Shown here in pieces: positions 50,199 through 64,000 of a DNA stretch of 64,000 nt; position 1 is the stretch's first letter, and each line of letters starts with the position of its first letter. The notes under the pieces were generated by a model. The model was not told where the DNA came from. It did no database searches and saw nothing but the letters and a program-made list of their open reading frames with translations. A program made the translations under genes and the position numbers. This stretch comes from Yersinia mollaretii ATCC 43969. Lineage in GTDB: Bacteria > Pseudomonadota > Gammaproteobacteria > Enterobacterales > Enterobacteriaceae. The DNA lies in contig NZ_CP054043.1 of assembly GCF_013282725.1 (NCBI RefSeq), positions 806,001 to 870,000 of the forward strand, given 5' to 3'.

Positions 50199-50702
50199 TT
50201 AAGCCGCTTCAGCTTCTTTCTGGTCACGCAGCGCAGCCAAAGTACGAACCAATTTGCCAGCAGCGGCTTCTTTCATGGTTCCCATCAGACGTGCGATTGC
50301 TTCTTCGTAGGTCGGCAGAGTTGCCAGGCGGTCGATCTGAGCCGCAGGGATTAACTCGCCTTCAAAGGCTGCTGCTTTAACCTCAAATTTTGCATTATCT
50401 TTAGCAAATGCTTTGAACAGACGAGCAGCTGCGCCCGGGTGCTCAGTAGAGAATGCAATCAAGGTTGGACCAACAAACGTGTCTTTCAGGCATTCGAATG
50501 GAGTGCCTTCAACGATGCGACGCAGCAAGGTGTTACGAACAACTTGCATATGAACGCCAGCTTCACGACCTGCTTTACGCAGTTCAGTCATTTTATCAAC
50601 GGTAACGCCACGAGAATCCGCAACAACCGCAGACAGCGCACCTTTGGCTACTTCTTTAACTTCAGCAACAATCGCTTGTTTGCCTTGAAGATTTAGTGCC
50701 AT
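50199..50702 (-). CDS. rplJ: 50S ribosomal protein L10
   Basis: Base of the L7/L12 stalk and autogenous repressor of its own operon in E. coli. It has 167 residues (E. coli 165). It begins [20 protein letters not shown], with [19 protein letters not shown] and [19 protein letters not shown] following. ATG 50702 follows CAGGAGC. A conserved L10 leader lies upstream, and rplL follows. Confidence 0.99.
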   Translation of the reverse strand: MALNLQGKQAIVAEVKEVAKGALSAVVADSRGVTVDKMTELRKAGREAGVHMQVVRNTLLRRIVEGTPFECLKDTFVGPTLIAFSTEHPGAAARLFKAFAKDNAKFEVKAAAFEGELIPAAQIDRLATLPTYEEAIARLMGTMKEAAAGKLVRTLAALRDQKEAEAA

Positions 50703-50863
50703 TAGTTCTTGCTCCTGGATTAACCGGGGAGTAATTCCCCGGAACTCACGTCACCCAACACACTACAAAATGCAGTGAACGGGCGTTGAAACACGGTGAG
50801 CAGAATCCAGCAAAGACTATTCTTTTCAATTCTTTATAAAAAAGAGAAAAAATTTCTTTAGGT

Positions 50864-50951
50864 TCTGTCACCGTCTACGCAGGAGATTAAGTTCTTTGCA
50901 GAACACCTGCGGTCTTGGACGGAGGCTTGGATAAGGCCAAGCTCCAACCGA
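50864..50951 (-). ncRNA. L10(L12) leader, autoregulatory mRNA element
   Basis: On the minus strand GGTTGGAGCTTGG, CCAAGCCTCCGTC, AAGACCGCAGGTG and CCTGCGTAGACGGTGACAG closely follow the E. coli rplJ leader, including the kink-turn region bound by the L10-L12 complex. It lies about 160 bases upstream of rplJ. Bound L10 would lower rplJL translation. Confidence 0.75.
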
Positions 50952-51007
50952 AAAATTCTGTTTTCTGTTGAGAGAAAAAACACCTTCAACAGAAGCATGG
51001 GCGTAAG

Positions 51008-51036
51008 ATTCTAGACAAACCTTACGCCCACGTAAA
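51008..51036 (-). promoter_or_regulatory. rplJ promoter (PL10)
   Basis: On the minus strand TTTACG, a 17-bp spacer and TAGAAT, about 20 bases after rplA. The block GCTTTACGTGGGCG and TTTGTCTA resembles the E. coli PL10 promoter, which drives rplJL-rpoBC. Confidence 0.7.
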
Positions 51037-51056
51037 GCGATAAAAGCAAATAGTGA

Positions 51057-51761
<705 letters not shown>

Positions 51762-51764
51762 TTA

Positions 51765-52193
<429 letters not shown>

Positions 52194-52291
52194 TTACGAT
52201 TTCCTCGATTTGGGTAATATCGCCTCGTTTGAGGCTCCCCGTGTTTTGTCTCGCTTAGGGTTGCCACGGATGACAAAAGCAAAACATCTAA

Positions 52292-52328
52292 AAACAAAAG
52301 GCGCGAAATTATATTGTAATTTCGCGCC
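52292..52328 (-). terminator. Terminator-like palindrome after nusG
   Basis: On the minus strand GGCGCGAAATTA pairs with TAATTTCGCGCC (12 bp) around a short loop and is followed by TTTTGTTTTT. It lies 40 bases after the nusG stop. Only transcripts coming from secE-nusG contain both arms; see the overlapping rplK promoter. Confidence 0.75.
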
Positions 52329-52336
52329 TAAGACAA
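52308..52336 (-). promoter_or_regulatory. rplK promoter (PL11), overlapping the nusG terminator palindrome
   Basis: On the minus strand TTGTCT, a 17-bp spacer and TATAAT. The -10 box lies in the loop and right arm of the palindrome at 52292-52328, so transcription should start within the right arm. Confidence 0.65.
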
Positions 52337-52368
52337 GACTCAAATTCCAACCATTGTCGAAAAATGAA

Positions 52369-52914
52369 TCAGCCTTTTTCTACCTGGCTGAAGTCCAACT
52401 CGACCGGTGTTGCACGGCCAAAGATGGAAACAGACACTTTCAAGCGGCTCTTTTCGTAATCCACTTCTTCAACGGTACCGTTAAAGTCTGCAAATGGACC
52501 ATCGCTAACACGTACCAGCTCACCGGGTTCAAACAGTGTTTTAGGACGTGGCTTGTCACCCACTTGTTGAAGGCGATTCATAATCGCATCAACTTCCTTA
52601 TCACTGATAGGTGCCGGGCGATCGGATGTACCACCGATAAAGCCCATGACACGTGGCACGCTACGCACTAAGTGCCAGCTAGCATCGTTCATCACCATCT
52701 GGACCAGTACATAACCTGGGAAGAATTTGCGTTCACTTTTACGGCGTTGACCACCGCGAATCTCGACGACTTCTTCCGTTGGAACCATGACTTCGCCAAA
52801 CAGCTCTTCCATGTCATGTAACTTGATGTGCTCGCGCAGCGATTGAGCTACACGGCCTTCAAAACCGGAAAACGCCTGAACGACGTACCAACGCTTTTTT
52901 GGTGCTTCAGACAT
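52369..52914 (-). CDS. nusG: Transcription termination/antitermination factor NusG
   Basis: Elongation factor binding RNA polymerase through its NGN domain ([21 protein letters not shown]) and Rho or S10 through its C-terminal KOW domain ([20 protein letters not shown]). It has 181 residues, as in E. coli. It starts 1 bp after the secE stop, so the two are translationally coupled. Confidence 0.99.
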   Translation of the reverse strand: MSEAPKKRWYVVQAFSGFEGRVAQSLREHIKLHDMEELFGEVMVPTEEVVEIRGGQRRKSERKFFPGYVLVQMVMNDASWHLVRSVPRVMGFIGGTSDRPAPISDKEVDAIMNRLQQVGDKPRPKTLFEPGELVRVSDGPFADFNGTVEEVDYEKSRLKVSVSIFGRATPVELDFSQVEKG

Positions 52915-52915
52915 C

Positions 52916-53299
52916 TTAGAACCTCAGGCCAGTAATAAATGATACCAAGCGGACTAGGATACCATCTAGCCCCCATAGAATCAGTGACATTACAGCAGTT
53001 ACCGCAGCAACGATTAACGTTGTGTGCAGCGTTTCCTGACGGGTAGGCCAAATCACTTTACGCACTTCCGTGCGAGCTTCACGAGCAAACGCTACAGTGG
53101 CTTTACCTTTTGCCGTCATCAGCGCAACAGCACCGGCAACAGCGATAATTACTACAACTGCCAACGCGCGCAGCGGCAAGCTGAAATCACGGTAATAATA
53201 ATTGCCAACGATAGCTGCAACTAATAATACAGCAACGATTAGCCATTTAGCCGTTTCCAGGCCGCGTCCGCTCCCTGGAGCCTCGGTATTCGCACTCAT
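52916..53299 (-). CDS. secE: Preprotein translocase subunit SecE
   Basis: Inner-membrane subunit of the SecYEG translocon. It has 127 residues with three membrane segments, the proteobacterial form. The conserved amphipathic helix is [19 protein letters not shown], followed by the essential last segment. The frame is open to 53314, but ATG 53299 gives [13 protein letters not shown], the known N-terminus. Operon partner of nusG; the 239-bp gap to tufB holds the tufB terminator and presumably the secE promoter. Confidence 0.98.
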   Translation of the reverse strand: MSANTEAPGSGRGLETAKWLIVAVLLVAAIVGNYYYRDFSLPLRALAVVVIIAVAGAVALMTAKGKATVAFAREARTEVRKVIWPTRQETLHTTLIVAAVTAVMSLILWGLDGILVRLVSFITGLRF

Positions 53300-53491
53300 A
53301 AACCAACCTGTCACTATGATTCAGAACAAACAACTTTGCTTCGCATCGCAAAGCAAACCAAGCCGAAGGATGCTCTAGAGACTCTCTAATCGGCACCATT
53401 CAGCACTATTCGCCGTACTTCCAGAGCCCATCTCACCGGTAATTATGATAAAAAAACTACTGATGAGATAGGTTCTAGTATGACAACGTAG

Positions 53492-53519
53492 AAAAAGGGC
53501 ATCAAATGATGCCCTTTTA
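53492..53519 (-). terminator. Terminator of tufB
   Basis: On the minus strand AAAAGGGCATCA pairs with TGATGCCCTTTTT, with T-run, 20 bases after the tufB stop. It separates the tRNA-tufB unit from secE-nusG. Confidence 0.92.
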
Positions 53520-53538
53520 TCGCATGTCGCGTCAAATC

Positions 53539-54756
<1,218 letters not shown>

Positions 54757-54833
54757 TCACCACATCAACCAAGCGCATGCTTGATGAATCCATAACACAG
54801 AAAGAAAAATCAGGGGGACGAGAGAATGAGAAA

Positions 54834-54909
54834 TGGTGCTGATAGGCAGATTCGAACTGCCGACCTCACCCTTACCAAGGGTGCGCTCTACCAACTGAGC
54901 CATATCAGC
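54834..54909 (-). tRNA. thrT: tRNA-Thr (GGT)
   Basis: A 76-nt cloverleaf, anticodon GGT in CTTGGTAAG, encoded CCA. It shares its 5' half with the tRNA-Thr of rRNA operon A but has a different T stem (GGCAG/CTGCC). Last tRNA before tufB. Confidence 0.97.
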
Positions 54910-54915
54910 GCATCT

Positions 54916-55392
<477 letters not shown>

Positions 55393-55410
55393 TAATTGTT
55401 AGTACTTGAA

Positions 55411-55486
<76 letters not shown>

Positions 55487-55500
55487 ATCAAGTGCTGCGC

Positions 55501-55529
55501 ATTCTAGGTAGAGCTGGCCTATGATGCAA
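55501..55529 (-). promoter_or_regulatory. Promoter of the tRNA-tufB operon
   Basis: On the minus strand TTGCAT, a 17-bp spacer and TAGAAT, followed by the GC-rich discriminator GCGCAGC and tRNA-Thr 14 bases later. A run of seven T just upstream could serve as UP/Fis region. The discriminator suggests stringent control. The remaining sequence to 55833 holds the rightward acetyltransferase promoter and no gene. Confidence 0.7.
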
Positions 55530-55833
55530 CAAAAAAATTGCATAAGTCACCCTTTTGCTCACAAAATGGCCATTTTTTTAAATCACAGCCGCATTATTGA
55601 TCTAAATTAGCTTAATTAGCATCCAGTTCATTAACGATAGTAATCAACCCCCTCCGCAGGTGATATCACCCCAAAATAGGGCAATTCGCCCCAATACAGT
55701 GCTTACCTACCTAAAATTTTTGCGCCACCGAGGGTAATTGTACTGTCACTAACTTGGCTTGTTTATTGCTTAAACATCTTATTGCTTAAACATAAGTCGA
55801 TGTACAGCTTAGGGGTTTCCGAGGAGTTTTATC

Positions 55834-56385
55834 ATGAAGATAGTGTTACTTAACGCGGCGACATTGCCGGTCTACCAAAGCGAGCTGGCAAAATTACTGA
55901 TGGATGCTGTCTCTCATGGAGCTTCTATTGGCTATAACACGCGTTCCCTTTCACAGGCAGAAGCTGAGAACTATTTTAGTGGCCTGCGGCCCGCTATCGC
56001 GAAAGGATCGCTCCTATTGTGGATAGCGCGCGATGAAACGGGAATCACAGGAACTATCCAATTAGATCTTTGCCAAAAGTCGAATGGCTTAAATCGGGCT
56101 GAAGTACAGAAATTATTAGTGCACAGTGGTAGCCGCCGTACGGGTGTTGGGCATAAATTGATTATAGAAATGGAGAAAGTTGCCGTTCAATTACGCCGGG
56201 GATTGCTCTATCTCGATACTCAAGCGGGTTCTCCGGCCGAATCATTTTACCGTGCACAAGGCTATTTCTGCATGGGGGAGATTCCTGATTATGCCTGTAC
56301 GCCAGATGGCGATTATCATCCGACAGCGATTTACTTTAAGCGTTTATTCACGATAAATCAGTCGCATACCCTGATAGCCATGTAG
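55834..56385 (+). CDS. GNAT-family N-acetyltransferase
   Basis: A 183-residue cytoplasmic protein. The acetyl-CoA pyrophosphate loop is visible as VHSGSRRTGVGHKLI near residue 98 (R-x-x-G-x-G), preceded by AEVQKLLV and followed by LYLDTQAGSPAESFYRAQGY, the usual GNAT motif-B tyrosine region. The substrate cannot be told; small-molecule or amine substrates are equally possible. ATG 55834 follows GAGGAG. It lies alone between the tRNA promoter and coaA, a place with no gene in E. coli as I recall it, so it is probably an accessory gene of this lineage. Confidence 0.85.
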   Translation: MKIVLLNAATLPVYQSELAKLLMDAVSHGASIGYNTRSLSQAEAENYFSGLRPAIAKGSLLLWIARDETGITGTIQLDLCQKSNGLNRAEVQKLLVHSGSRRTGVGHKLIIEMEKVAVQLRRGLLYLDTQAGSPAESFYRAQGYFCMGEIPDYACTPDGDYHPTAIYFKRLFTINQSHTLIAM

Positions 56386-56505
56386 TCGCGATCTTTACTA
56401 TCAGTAAAAAATTTAGGGCTTACAATGTGCCTTCCAGATTGACTGGAATCACAACACACTTCAAAGAAATCACTCGCTAAGCACAAAAATGTCTACGCCA
56501 AAGAG

Positions 56506-56530
56506 CAAGCTGCCTATAATATGCAGCTTG
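56506..56530 (+). terminator. Possible terminator between the GNAT gene and coaA
   Basis: CAAGCTGC pairs perfectly with GCAGCTTG around a nine-base loop, followed by TTTCTTAT. The loop contains TATAAT, which could alternatively be a coaA -10, though no good -35 was found. Confidence 0.4.
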
Positions 56531-56593
56531 TTTCTTATCTGGAGTTGGCGTCCAGCGCCTTGTCCACCTGCGTTAACAGGCAGAATTTGGCTT

Positions 56594-57544
56594 ATGACAA
56601 AAAGAGATCAATCTTTAGCGACGCCTTATCTACAGTTCGATCGTACTCAGTGGGCAGCTCTACGCGACTCAGTACCATTGACACTAACAGAAGAAGAGAT
56701 CGTTAAACTCAAAGGGATTAACGAAGATCTTTCATTAGATGAAGTGGCACAGATTTATCTACCACTCTCGCGCCTGCTTAATTTTTATATCAGTTCTAAC
56801 TTGCGCCGCCAGGCTGTTCTGGAACAATTCCTTGGAACCGATGGCCAACGCATTCCTTATGTGATTGGTATTGCGGGCAGTGTCGCTGTCGGTAAAAGTA
56901 CAACAGCTCGCTTATTGCAAGCGCTGCTGAGCCGCTGGCCGGAGCATCGCAGTGTAGAGTTAATTACTACTGATGGTTTTCTTTATCCAAATAAGGTGCT
57001 TAATGAGCGCGGTTTGATGAAGAAAAAAGGATTCCCGCAATCCTATGATATGCATAATTTGGTAAAATTCGTCTCTGAGGTAAAATCAGGTGCTGACTAT
57101 GTTACCGCCCCTGTCTATTCTCATTTAATATATGATATCGTGCCTGATGGTAATAAGATCATTAAGCAACCAGATATTCTGATATTAGAGGGATTGAATG
57201 TACTTCAGAGTGGCATGGATTACCCTCATGACCCCCATCATGTATTTGTTTCTGATTTCGTAGATTTCTCTATATATGTGGATGCACCTGAGGATTTACT
57301 TCAGAGCTGGTATATTAATCGCTTCCTTAAGTTTCGACAGGGTGCATTTTCTAATCCTGACTCGTATTTTCATAGCTATGCGAAACTGCCTGAAACCGAG
57401 GCCGTTAAGATCGCAACTCAGTTATGGAAAGAGATTAATGGATTGAATTTAAAACAGAATATATTACCAACGCGTGAGCGGGCAAGTCTGATAATGACTA
57501 AGAGTGCTGATCATGCCGTTGAGAGTGTACGCTTAAGAAAATAA
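56594..57544 (+). CDS. coaA: Pantothenate kinase (type I)
   Basis: Phosphorylates pantothenate, the controlling step of coenzyme A synthesis. It has 316 residues, as in E. coli. The P-loop [14 protein letters not shown] lies near residue 94, with TTDGFLYPN and YDIVPDG following. The frame is open from 56489, but ATG 56594 gives the family N-terminus ([18 protein letters not shown]), so the upstream extension is not accepted. The ribosome site is weak. It converges on birA, with a shared hairpin between. Confidence 0.97.
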   Translation: MTKRDQSLATPYLQFDRTQWAALRDSVPLTLTEEEIVKLKGINEDLSLDEVAQIYLPLSRLLNFYISSNLRRQAVLEQFLGTDGQRIPYVIGIAGSVAVGKSTTARLLQALLSRWPEHRSVELITTDGFLYPNKVLNERGLMKKKGFPQSYDMHNLVKFVSEVKSGADYVTAPVYSHLIYDIVPDGNKIIKQPDILILEGLNVLQSGMDYPHDPHHVFVSDFVDFSIYVDAPEDLLQSWYINRFLKFRQGAFSNPDSYFHSYAKLPETEAVKIATQLWKEINGLNLKQNILPTRERASLIMTKSADHAVESVRLRK

Positions 57545-57550
57545 TGAATT

Positions 57551-57572
57551 GCGGGCAATCATCGCTGCCCGC
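57551..57572. terminator. Hairpin between converging coaA and birA
   Basis: GCGGGCA pairs with TGCCCGC around a loop of eight bases, followed by ATAATTTAT on the plus side and AATTCATTAT on the minus side. It is a plausible weak terminator for both genes. Confidence 0.6.
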
Positions 57573-57584
57573 ATAATTTATCTA

Positions 57585-58544
57585 TTAAACACCGCGAAGA
57601 GATATCTCGCCACCAATATAAGGTTTTATAACACCATCCTGCTCCAGTAATAATGCACCTTGCTGATCAATGCCTCGAGCTACCCCATATATTTCTTGAT
57701 TTCCAATAATCAGTCTTACAGGCCGATCAAGATAGTTATCCATTTCTCGCCAGCGAGAAATAAAGGCTGATAAACCTTCATTTTCAAATTTGACCACGGC
57801 CAGACGTAATTCGGATAACAGCTCAGCCGTCAGCTTATTACGATCGATAATAACGCCCGCTTCCTGTAAATTAATCCAGTCTTGATTAATGACATTGGTT
57901 GTCGATTCTCGCATAGTCAAGTTGATACCGGCACCAATGACCAACTGAGCAGCATCACCGGTTTTACCCGTAAGCTCGACTAATATACCTGCTAATTTTT
58001 TATCATTTAAATACAAGTCATTCGGCCACTTGACCCGAACCTTTTCAGCGCCTAACTTGTGCAGCACCTCAGCCATAACTATCCCAACAACAAGACTTAG
58101 CCCCATTGCTGCCGCTGGACCTTGCTCCAAACGCCAGAACATTGAGAGGTAAAGGTTGGCGCCAAAAGGCGATACCCACTGACGCCCACGCCTCCCGCGT
58201 CCTGCCTGTTGATATTCAGCCACACAGGCATCGCCAGATTTAAGTTCGCCTATGCGGTCTAATAAGTATTGGTTAGTCGAGTCAACAACGGGTAATACAG
58301 CCACCTGCCCAGCAGGCAAATAACTTAATATCTTTTGTTCATCAAGCAACTGGATCGGTGCGGGTAGACTATAGCCCTTGCCGGGAACAGTGAAGACATC
58401 TAATCCCCACTCTCTGACAGTTTGTATATGTTTGTTAATCGCAGCACGGCTCATGCCAAACATTTCACCCAACTGCTCGCCAGAGTGAAAAGCACCATCT
58501 GCTAATATACCGATTAACCGTAAAGGGATTTTAAAATCTTTCAC
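57585..58544 (-). CDS. birA: Biotin ligase / biotin operon repressor BirA
   Basis: Attaches biotin to the acetyl-CoA carboxylase carrier protein and represses the bio operon as biotinyl-AMP complex. It has 319 residues (E. coli 321). The N-terminal helix-turn-helix ([21 protein letters not shown]), the biotin-binding loop [14 protein letters not shown] near residue 115 and [19 protein letters not shown] near 175 are all present. Its ATG overlaps the murB stop by 4 bp, so translation is coupled. Confidence 0.97.
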   Translation of the reverse strand: MKDFKIPLRLIGILADGAFHSGEQLGEMFGMSRAAINKHIQTVREWGLDVFTVPGKGYSLPAPIQLLDEQKILSYLPAGQVAVLPVVDSTNQYLLDRIGELKSGDACVAEYQQAGRGRRGRQWVSPFGANLYLSMFWRLEQGPAAAMGLSLVVGIVMAEVLHKLGAEKVRVKWPNDLYLNDKKLAGILVELTGKTGDAAQLVIGAGINLTMRESTTNVINQDWINLQEAGVIIDRNKLTAELLSELRLAVVKFENEGLSAFISRWREMDNYLDRPVRLIIGNQEIYGVARGIDQQGALLLEQDGVIKPYIGGEISLRGV

Positions 58545-59578
58545 GACAAACGCTCCACAGCATTAACCTCACCATTACTGGCGATAAAGCGTACCTCTGG
58601 TTCTAGCCAGATTGAAAATTTCTTTGCGACTTGCTGACGGATATAACTGGCAAGGCCAAGTACATCCTGACCCGTTGCCTCTGCAAGGTTAATCAGAACC
58701 AGAGCTTGCTGTTGATGTACCGCTGCCCCACCAATCTGGAACCCTTTAAGTGCACATTGATCAATAAGCCAACCAGCTGCCAGTTTTACTGAACCATCAG
58801 GTTGTAGATAATGAGGGGCATTAGGGTAACGTCTTACAATATCTTCGGCGACAGCAGCATCCACTACTGGATTTTTAAAAAAACTACCTGCATTGCCGGT
58901 AACGGTTGGATCTGGCAGCTTACTACGGCGCATTGCGCAGACAGAGTTGAAGATATCTTGCGCTGTAACATTTGATGGGTCCATGCGCGTTAAATCACCA
59001 TAGCCCAATGTCGGCGTCCATGATTTCATTAATTTGATACCCACAGCGACGATGGCAAATCCATCTCCATACTGATGCTTAAATATGCTATCACGGTAAC
59101 CAAATTGGCAATCTTCAGCTGAAAGACGCAGAACGGTGCCCTTATCCATATCAAGTAGGTCAACGTATTCGCAAACTTTTTGCAGTTCAACGCCATAAGC
59201 ACCGATATTTTGAATAGGTGCGGAACCGACGCAACCCGGAATTAGCGCTAAGTTCTCTAAGCCGGGCATGTTGTTTTGCAATGAATAACAGACTAATTGG
59301 TGCCAATTCTCTCCAGCCCCGACATGCAGATGCCACGCAGCATCGTCTTCAGTAGAAGTGATACCTTTAATACGATTAAGTAATACTGTCCCTGAATAAT
59401 TTTCGATAAATAGAACATTACTACCTTCACCTAGTAAAAGTACGGGTTTGTGCTTAGATATAGATTCACGCCATGCGTTAATCAATTCTTCAATCGAGTT
59501 GGCACTGATTACGTGACTCGCGTAGGCTGATAGCGCGAAAGTATTGAGATGTTTTAGCGGGGAACCTTGATTCAACAT
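58541..59578 (-). CDS. murB: UDP-N-acetylenolpyruvoylglucosamine reductase
   Basis: FAD enzyme completing UDP-N-acetylmuramate for peptidoglycan. It has 345 residues (E. coli 342), type I. Visible are [10 protein letters not shown] (FAD), [28 protein letters not shown], the catalytic serine in [10 protein letters not shown] near residue 228, and the C-terminal glutamate in [12 protein letters not shown] 59578 begins the murB-birA unit, 90 bases downstream of the end of the rRNA tail. Confidence 0.97.
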   Translation of the reverse strand: MLNQGSPLKHLNTFALSAYASHVISANSIEELINAWRESISKHKPVLLLGEGSNVLFIENYSGTVLLNRIKGITSTEDDAAWHLHVGAGENWHQLVCYSLQNNMPGLENLALIPGCVGSAPIQNIGAYGVELQKVCEYVDLLDMDKGTVLRLSAEDCQFGYRDSIFKHQYGDGFAIVAVGIKLMKSWTPTLGYGDLTRMDPSNVTAQDIFNSVCAMRRSKLPDPTVTGNAGSFFKNPVVDAAVAEDIVRRYPNAPHYLQPDGSVKLAAGWLIDQCALKGFQIGGAAVHQQQALVLINLAEATGQDVLGLASYIRQQVAKKFSIWLEPEVRFIASNGEVNAVERLS

Positions 59579-59661
59579 TACATTAGATACTCATTCTAAC
59601 TAGCTCTGACGCTAGTCTAACCGATCATAATACGCATATTGTATTTTGTTTTAAGTGAGAG

Positions 59662-59713
59662 CATAAAAAACTGCACCCTGACTTGTTGGGCTTCCAACTG
59701 TCAGAGTGCAGTT
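59662..59713 (-). terminator. Distal terminator of rRNA operon B
   Basis: On the minus strand arms of 14 bp (AACTGCACTCTGAC and GTCAGGGTGCAGTT, one mismatch) enclose a 17-base loop and are followed by TTTTATGC. It is the last of three terminators between the 5S gene and murB. Confidence 0.75.
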
Positions 59714-59749
59714 CAGTCGCGGAGACTTTTTTTGGTTTTGACACATAGC

Positions 59750-59779
59750 AAAAACCCCACGCTTTTGGCATGGGGTCTC
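59750..59779 (-). terminator. Second terminator of rRNA operon B
   Basis: The stem CCCCATGCCAAAAGCGTGGGG followed by TTTTTGC on the minus strand is the same element as the operon A terminator at 18482-18513. Confidence 0.88.
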
Positions 59780-59790
59780 GGCTTGATTTG

Positions 59791-59805
59791 ATGCCTGGCA
59801 GTGTC
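59791..59805 (-). pseudogene. Remnant of a 5S rRNA 3' end
   Basis: ATGCCTGGCAGTGTC equals the last 15 nt of the 5S gene on the minus strand and follows the same ATTTG spacer, but continues into unrelated sequence. The 20-bp segment 59786-59805 recurs at 60042-60061, exactly 256 bp away. It indicates a lost or displaced second 5S gene or an insertion at the 5S end. Confidence 0.85.
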
Positions 59806-59807
59806 AC

Positions 59808-59961
59808 AGTATTCGTCTCATCTTGAGGATGAGTCTCACCCCTTCGGGGCCAGCGCAAGGCGCTGTTCAAACTGCATGCGCAGTAGTATTCGTCTCATCT
59901 TGAGGATGAGTCTCACCCCTTCGGGGCCAGCGCAAGGCGCTGTTCAAACTGCATGCGCAGT
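59808..59961. repeat. 77-bp tandem duplication
   Basis: Two adjacent identical 77-bp units (each AGTATTCGTCTC... to ...GCATGCGCAGT). Each holds three small hairpins: CTCATC-TTGAG-GATGAG, CCCC-TTC-GGGG and GCGC-AAG-GCGC. They lie within the 256-bp segment between the 5S remnant and the intact 5S gene of operon B and would be transcribed as part of its tail. No coding potential is credible. Confidence 0.93.
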
Positions 59962-60003
59962 TTGTCGCATGTCATGCTCGAATAGCGCACGCCAGAACCA
60001 TAA

Positions 60004-60040
60004 ACAAAAAAGGCCACCCATCAGGGTAGCCTTTTTTGTT
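60004..60040 (-). terminator. First terminator of rRNA operon B
   Basis: On the minus strand AAAAAAGGCTACCC pairs with GGGTGGCCTTTTTT, with a T-run, directly after the 5S gene. Confidence 0.93.
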
Positions 60041-60046
60041 TATTTG

Positions 60047-60166
60047 ATGCCTGGCAGTGTCCTACTCTCGCATGGGGAGACCCCACACTACCATCGGCGC
60101 TACGGCGTTTCACTTCTGAGTTCGGCATGGGATCAGGTGGGACCACCGCGCTAAGGCCGCCAGGCA
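60047..60166 (-). rRNA. rrf: 5S ribosomal RNA (operon B)
   Basis: A 120-nt gene starting TGCCTGGCGGCCTTAGCGCG. It differs from the proximal 5S of operon A at a base or so near the 5' end (CCTTAG against CCATAG). It is the only intact 5S in this operon. Confidence 0.97.
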
Positions 60167-60278
60167 AATTCTGTTTCAATCAACTCGCTCACGATAAACT
60201 CTCGTCAGCCAGCCAATCCAATCTCGGAACATTCGCTGAAAATCTACTCTCAAATCACCAAAACACCTTTGGTGTTGT

Positions 60279-63185
<2,907 letters not shown>

Positions 63186-63457
63186 TCACAACCCGAAGGT
63201 GTTTCTGTGCTCAAAGTGGTTGCGCGTTCACAAATGCGGTGTTGTTCCGTGCGCGCAATCCTCATGAACGTTAAGTTCACTCCGGTTGCTGTGCGCGGTA
63301 CGCCTTGCCTTTGCGTCGCTCACTCACTTTTTGACATTGAAAACCTGTCGCATTGCGATTATTTGAGAGACTCTAATACAGGTTACTTCTTATCTCAGTA
63401 CTGCTACGGAGAGATAAGTTTCAGCTGTATTGTTTCAATTTTCAGCTTGTTCCAGAT
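63186..63457 (-). other. tRNA-Glu to 23S spacer with an operon-specific insert
   Basis: Compared with operon A, the spacer next to 23S carries extra sequence: after ACCCGAAGGTGT it has about 140 bp (63206-63349) instead of about 35 bp, then rejoins the shared block ATTGCGATTATTTGAGAGACTC. This changes the 23S leader/processing-stem region. No gene is present. Confidence 0.7.
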
Positions 63458-63469
63458 TGTTAAAGAGCA
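63458..63469 (-). promoter_or_regulatory. boxA element before 23S (operon B)
   Basis: TGCTCTTTAACA on the minus strand, in the same sequence context as in operon A (CAATCTGGAACAAGC follows). Confidence 0.78.
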
Positions 63470-63559
63470 ATATCTTAAACACGACTCGTTAAAGTCATCT
63501 TTAAGATATTTTTTAGTTCATAAAGAACCAGTGATAATGTCTTTCACACATTATCGGAT

Positions 63560-63635
63560 TGGCGTCCCCAAGGGGATTCGAACCCCTGTTACAGCCGTGA
63601 AAGGGCAGTGTCCTAGGCCTCTAGACGATGGGGAC
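63560..63635 (-). tRNA. gltT: tRNA-Glu (TTC)
   Basis: A 76-nt cloverleaf, anticodon TTC in CCTTTCACG, GTCCCC acceptor stem, encoded CCA. It is the only spacer tRNA of operon B. Together with murB-birA downstream, this matches E. coli rrnB. Confidence 0.97.
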
Positions 63636-63832
63636 ACAAAAATTGCTACTGAATCAGTGATTCAGTATTTTTGTGTAAAGGTGAGAATGTGGTGACACAT
63701 TCGAACGACTGATGCAGTAAATACTCGATGCCGAGGTTCTACAGCACAATCATCACCCTCATCAACAGGTGCTCTTGCTCATTACATTCATCAGACAATC
63801 TGTGTGGACACTACGCAATGCGTATCGTTAGG

Positions 63833-64000
<168 letters not shown>

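Noticed and set aside
56489..56593. 35-codon N-terminal extension of coaA
   Set aside because: The extension contains the hairpin at 56506-56530 and has no counterpart in pantothenate kinases.
59801..60154. A 117-codon open frame over the 77-bp repeats and the 5S gene
   Set aside because: It is produced by the tandem duplication plus 5S rRNA sequence and has no protein family or ribosome site.

Overview
The window is a chromosomal segment of an enterobacterium in the Yersinia group. Almost every protein is recognisable as the orthologue of an Escherichia coli K-12 protein from the 89-92 minute region (malEFG, psiE, pgi, lysC, metH, iclR, aceKAB, metA, rrn, purHD, yjaH, hupA, yjaG, nfi, hemE, nudC, rsd, thiCEFSGH, rpoCB, rplLJAK, nusG, secE, tufB, tRNA cluster, coaA, birA, murB, rrn), but with consistent divergence, an ERIC element and intergenic repeats of the kind seen in Yersinia. 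The genus is an inference from remembered sequences; the species cannot be fixed by reading alone.

Layout. 1-2808: 3' end of malE, then malF and malG (maltose ABC importer), an ERIC element and a terminator. 3019-6908: psiE and pgi on the minus strand, diverging from lysC. 7009-16808: metH, then iclR diverging from it, then the glyoxylate-bypass operon aceBAK read leftward, with the IclR operator upstream of aceB. 17214-18143: metA with a MetJ operator. 18482-24350: a complete rRNA operon on the minus strand (16S, tRNA-Ile, tRNA-Ala, 23S, 5S, tRNA-Thr, 5S) with P1/P2 promoters and boxA. 24468-27677: purHD under a PurR box. 27774-32225: yjaH, hupA, yjaG, nfi, hemE, nudC leftward. 32315-38744: rsd, then a TPP riboswitch and thiCEFSGH rightward.

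38873-40659 is the only clear accessory insertion with a specific predicted activity: two AT-rich paralogous genes for phosphatidylinositol-specific phospholipase C (PI-PLC) like proteins, placed between the 3' ends of thiH and rpoC. 41034-54723 is the rpoC-rpoB-rplL-rplJ / rplA-rplK / nusG-secE / tufB transcription and translation block. 54834-55486 is a four-gene tRNA cluster (thrT, glyT, tyrU, thrU) feeding tufB. It contains a duplicated 3' end of tRNA-Tyr that resembles the rtT repeats of the E. coli tyrT operon. 55834-59578: a GNAT acetyltransferase, coaA, and birA-murB. 59662-64000: a second rRNA operon (16S partial, tRNA-Glu, 23S, 5S), whose downstream tail carries a 5S remnant, a tandem 77-bp repeat and several terminators.

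The most interesting non-routine observations are the PI-PLC pair, in which one copy has lost residues of the catalytic relay; the rtT-like repeat in the tRNA cluster; the apparent absence of the lysine riboswitch in front of lysC although the start-proximal sequence is conserved; the promoter of rplK lying inside a terminator-like palindrome; and the rearranged tail of the second rRNA operon. I found no CRISPR array, prophage, IS element, plasmid origin or toxin-antitoxin pair.
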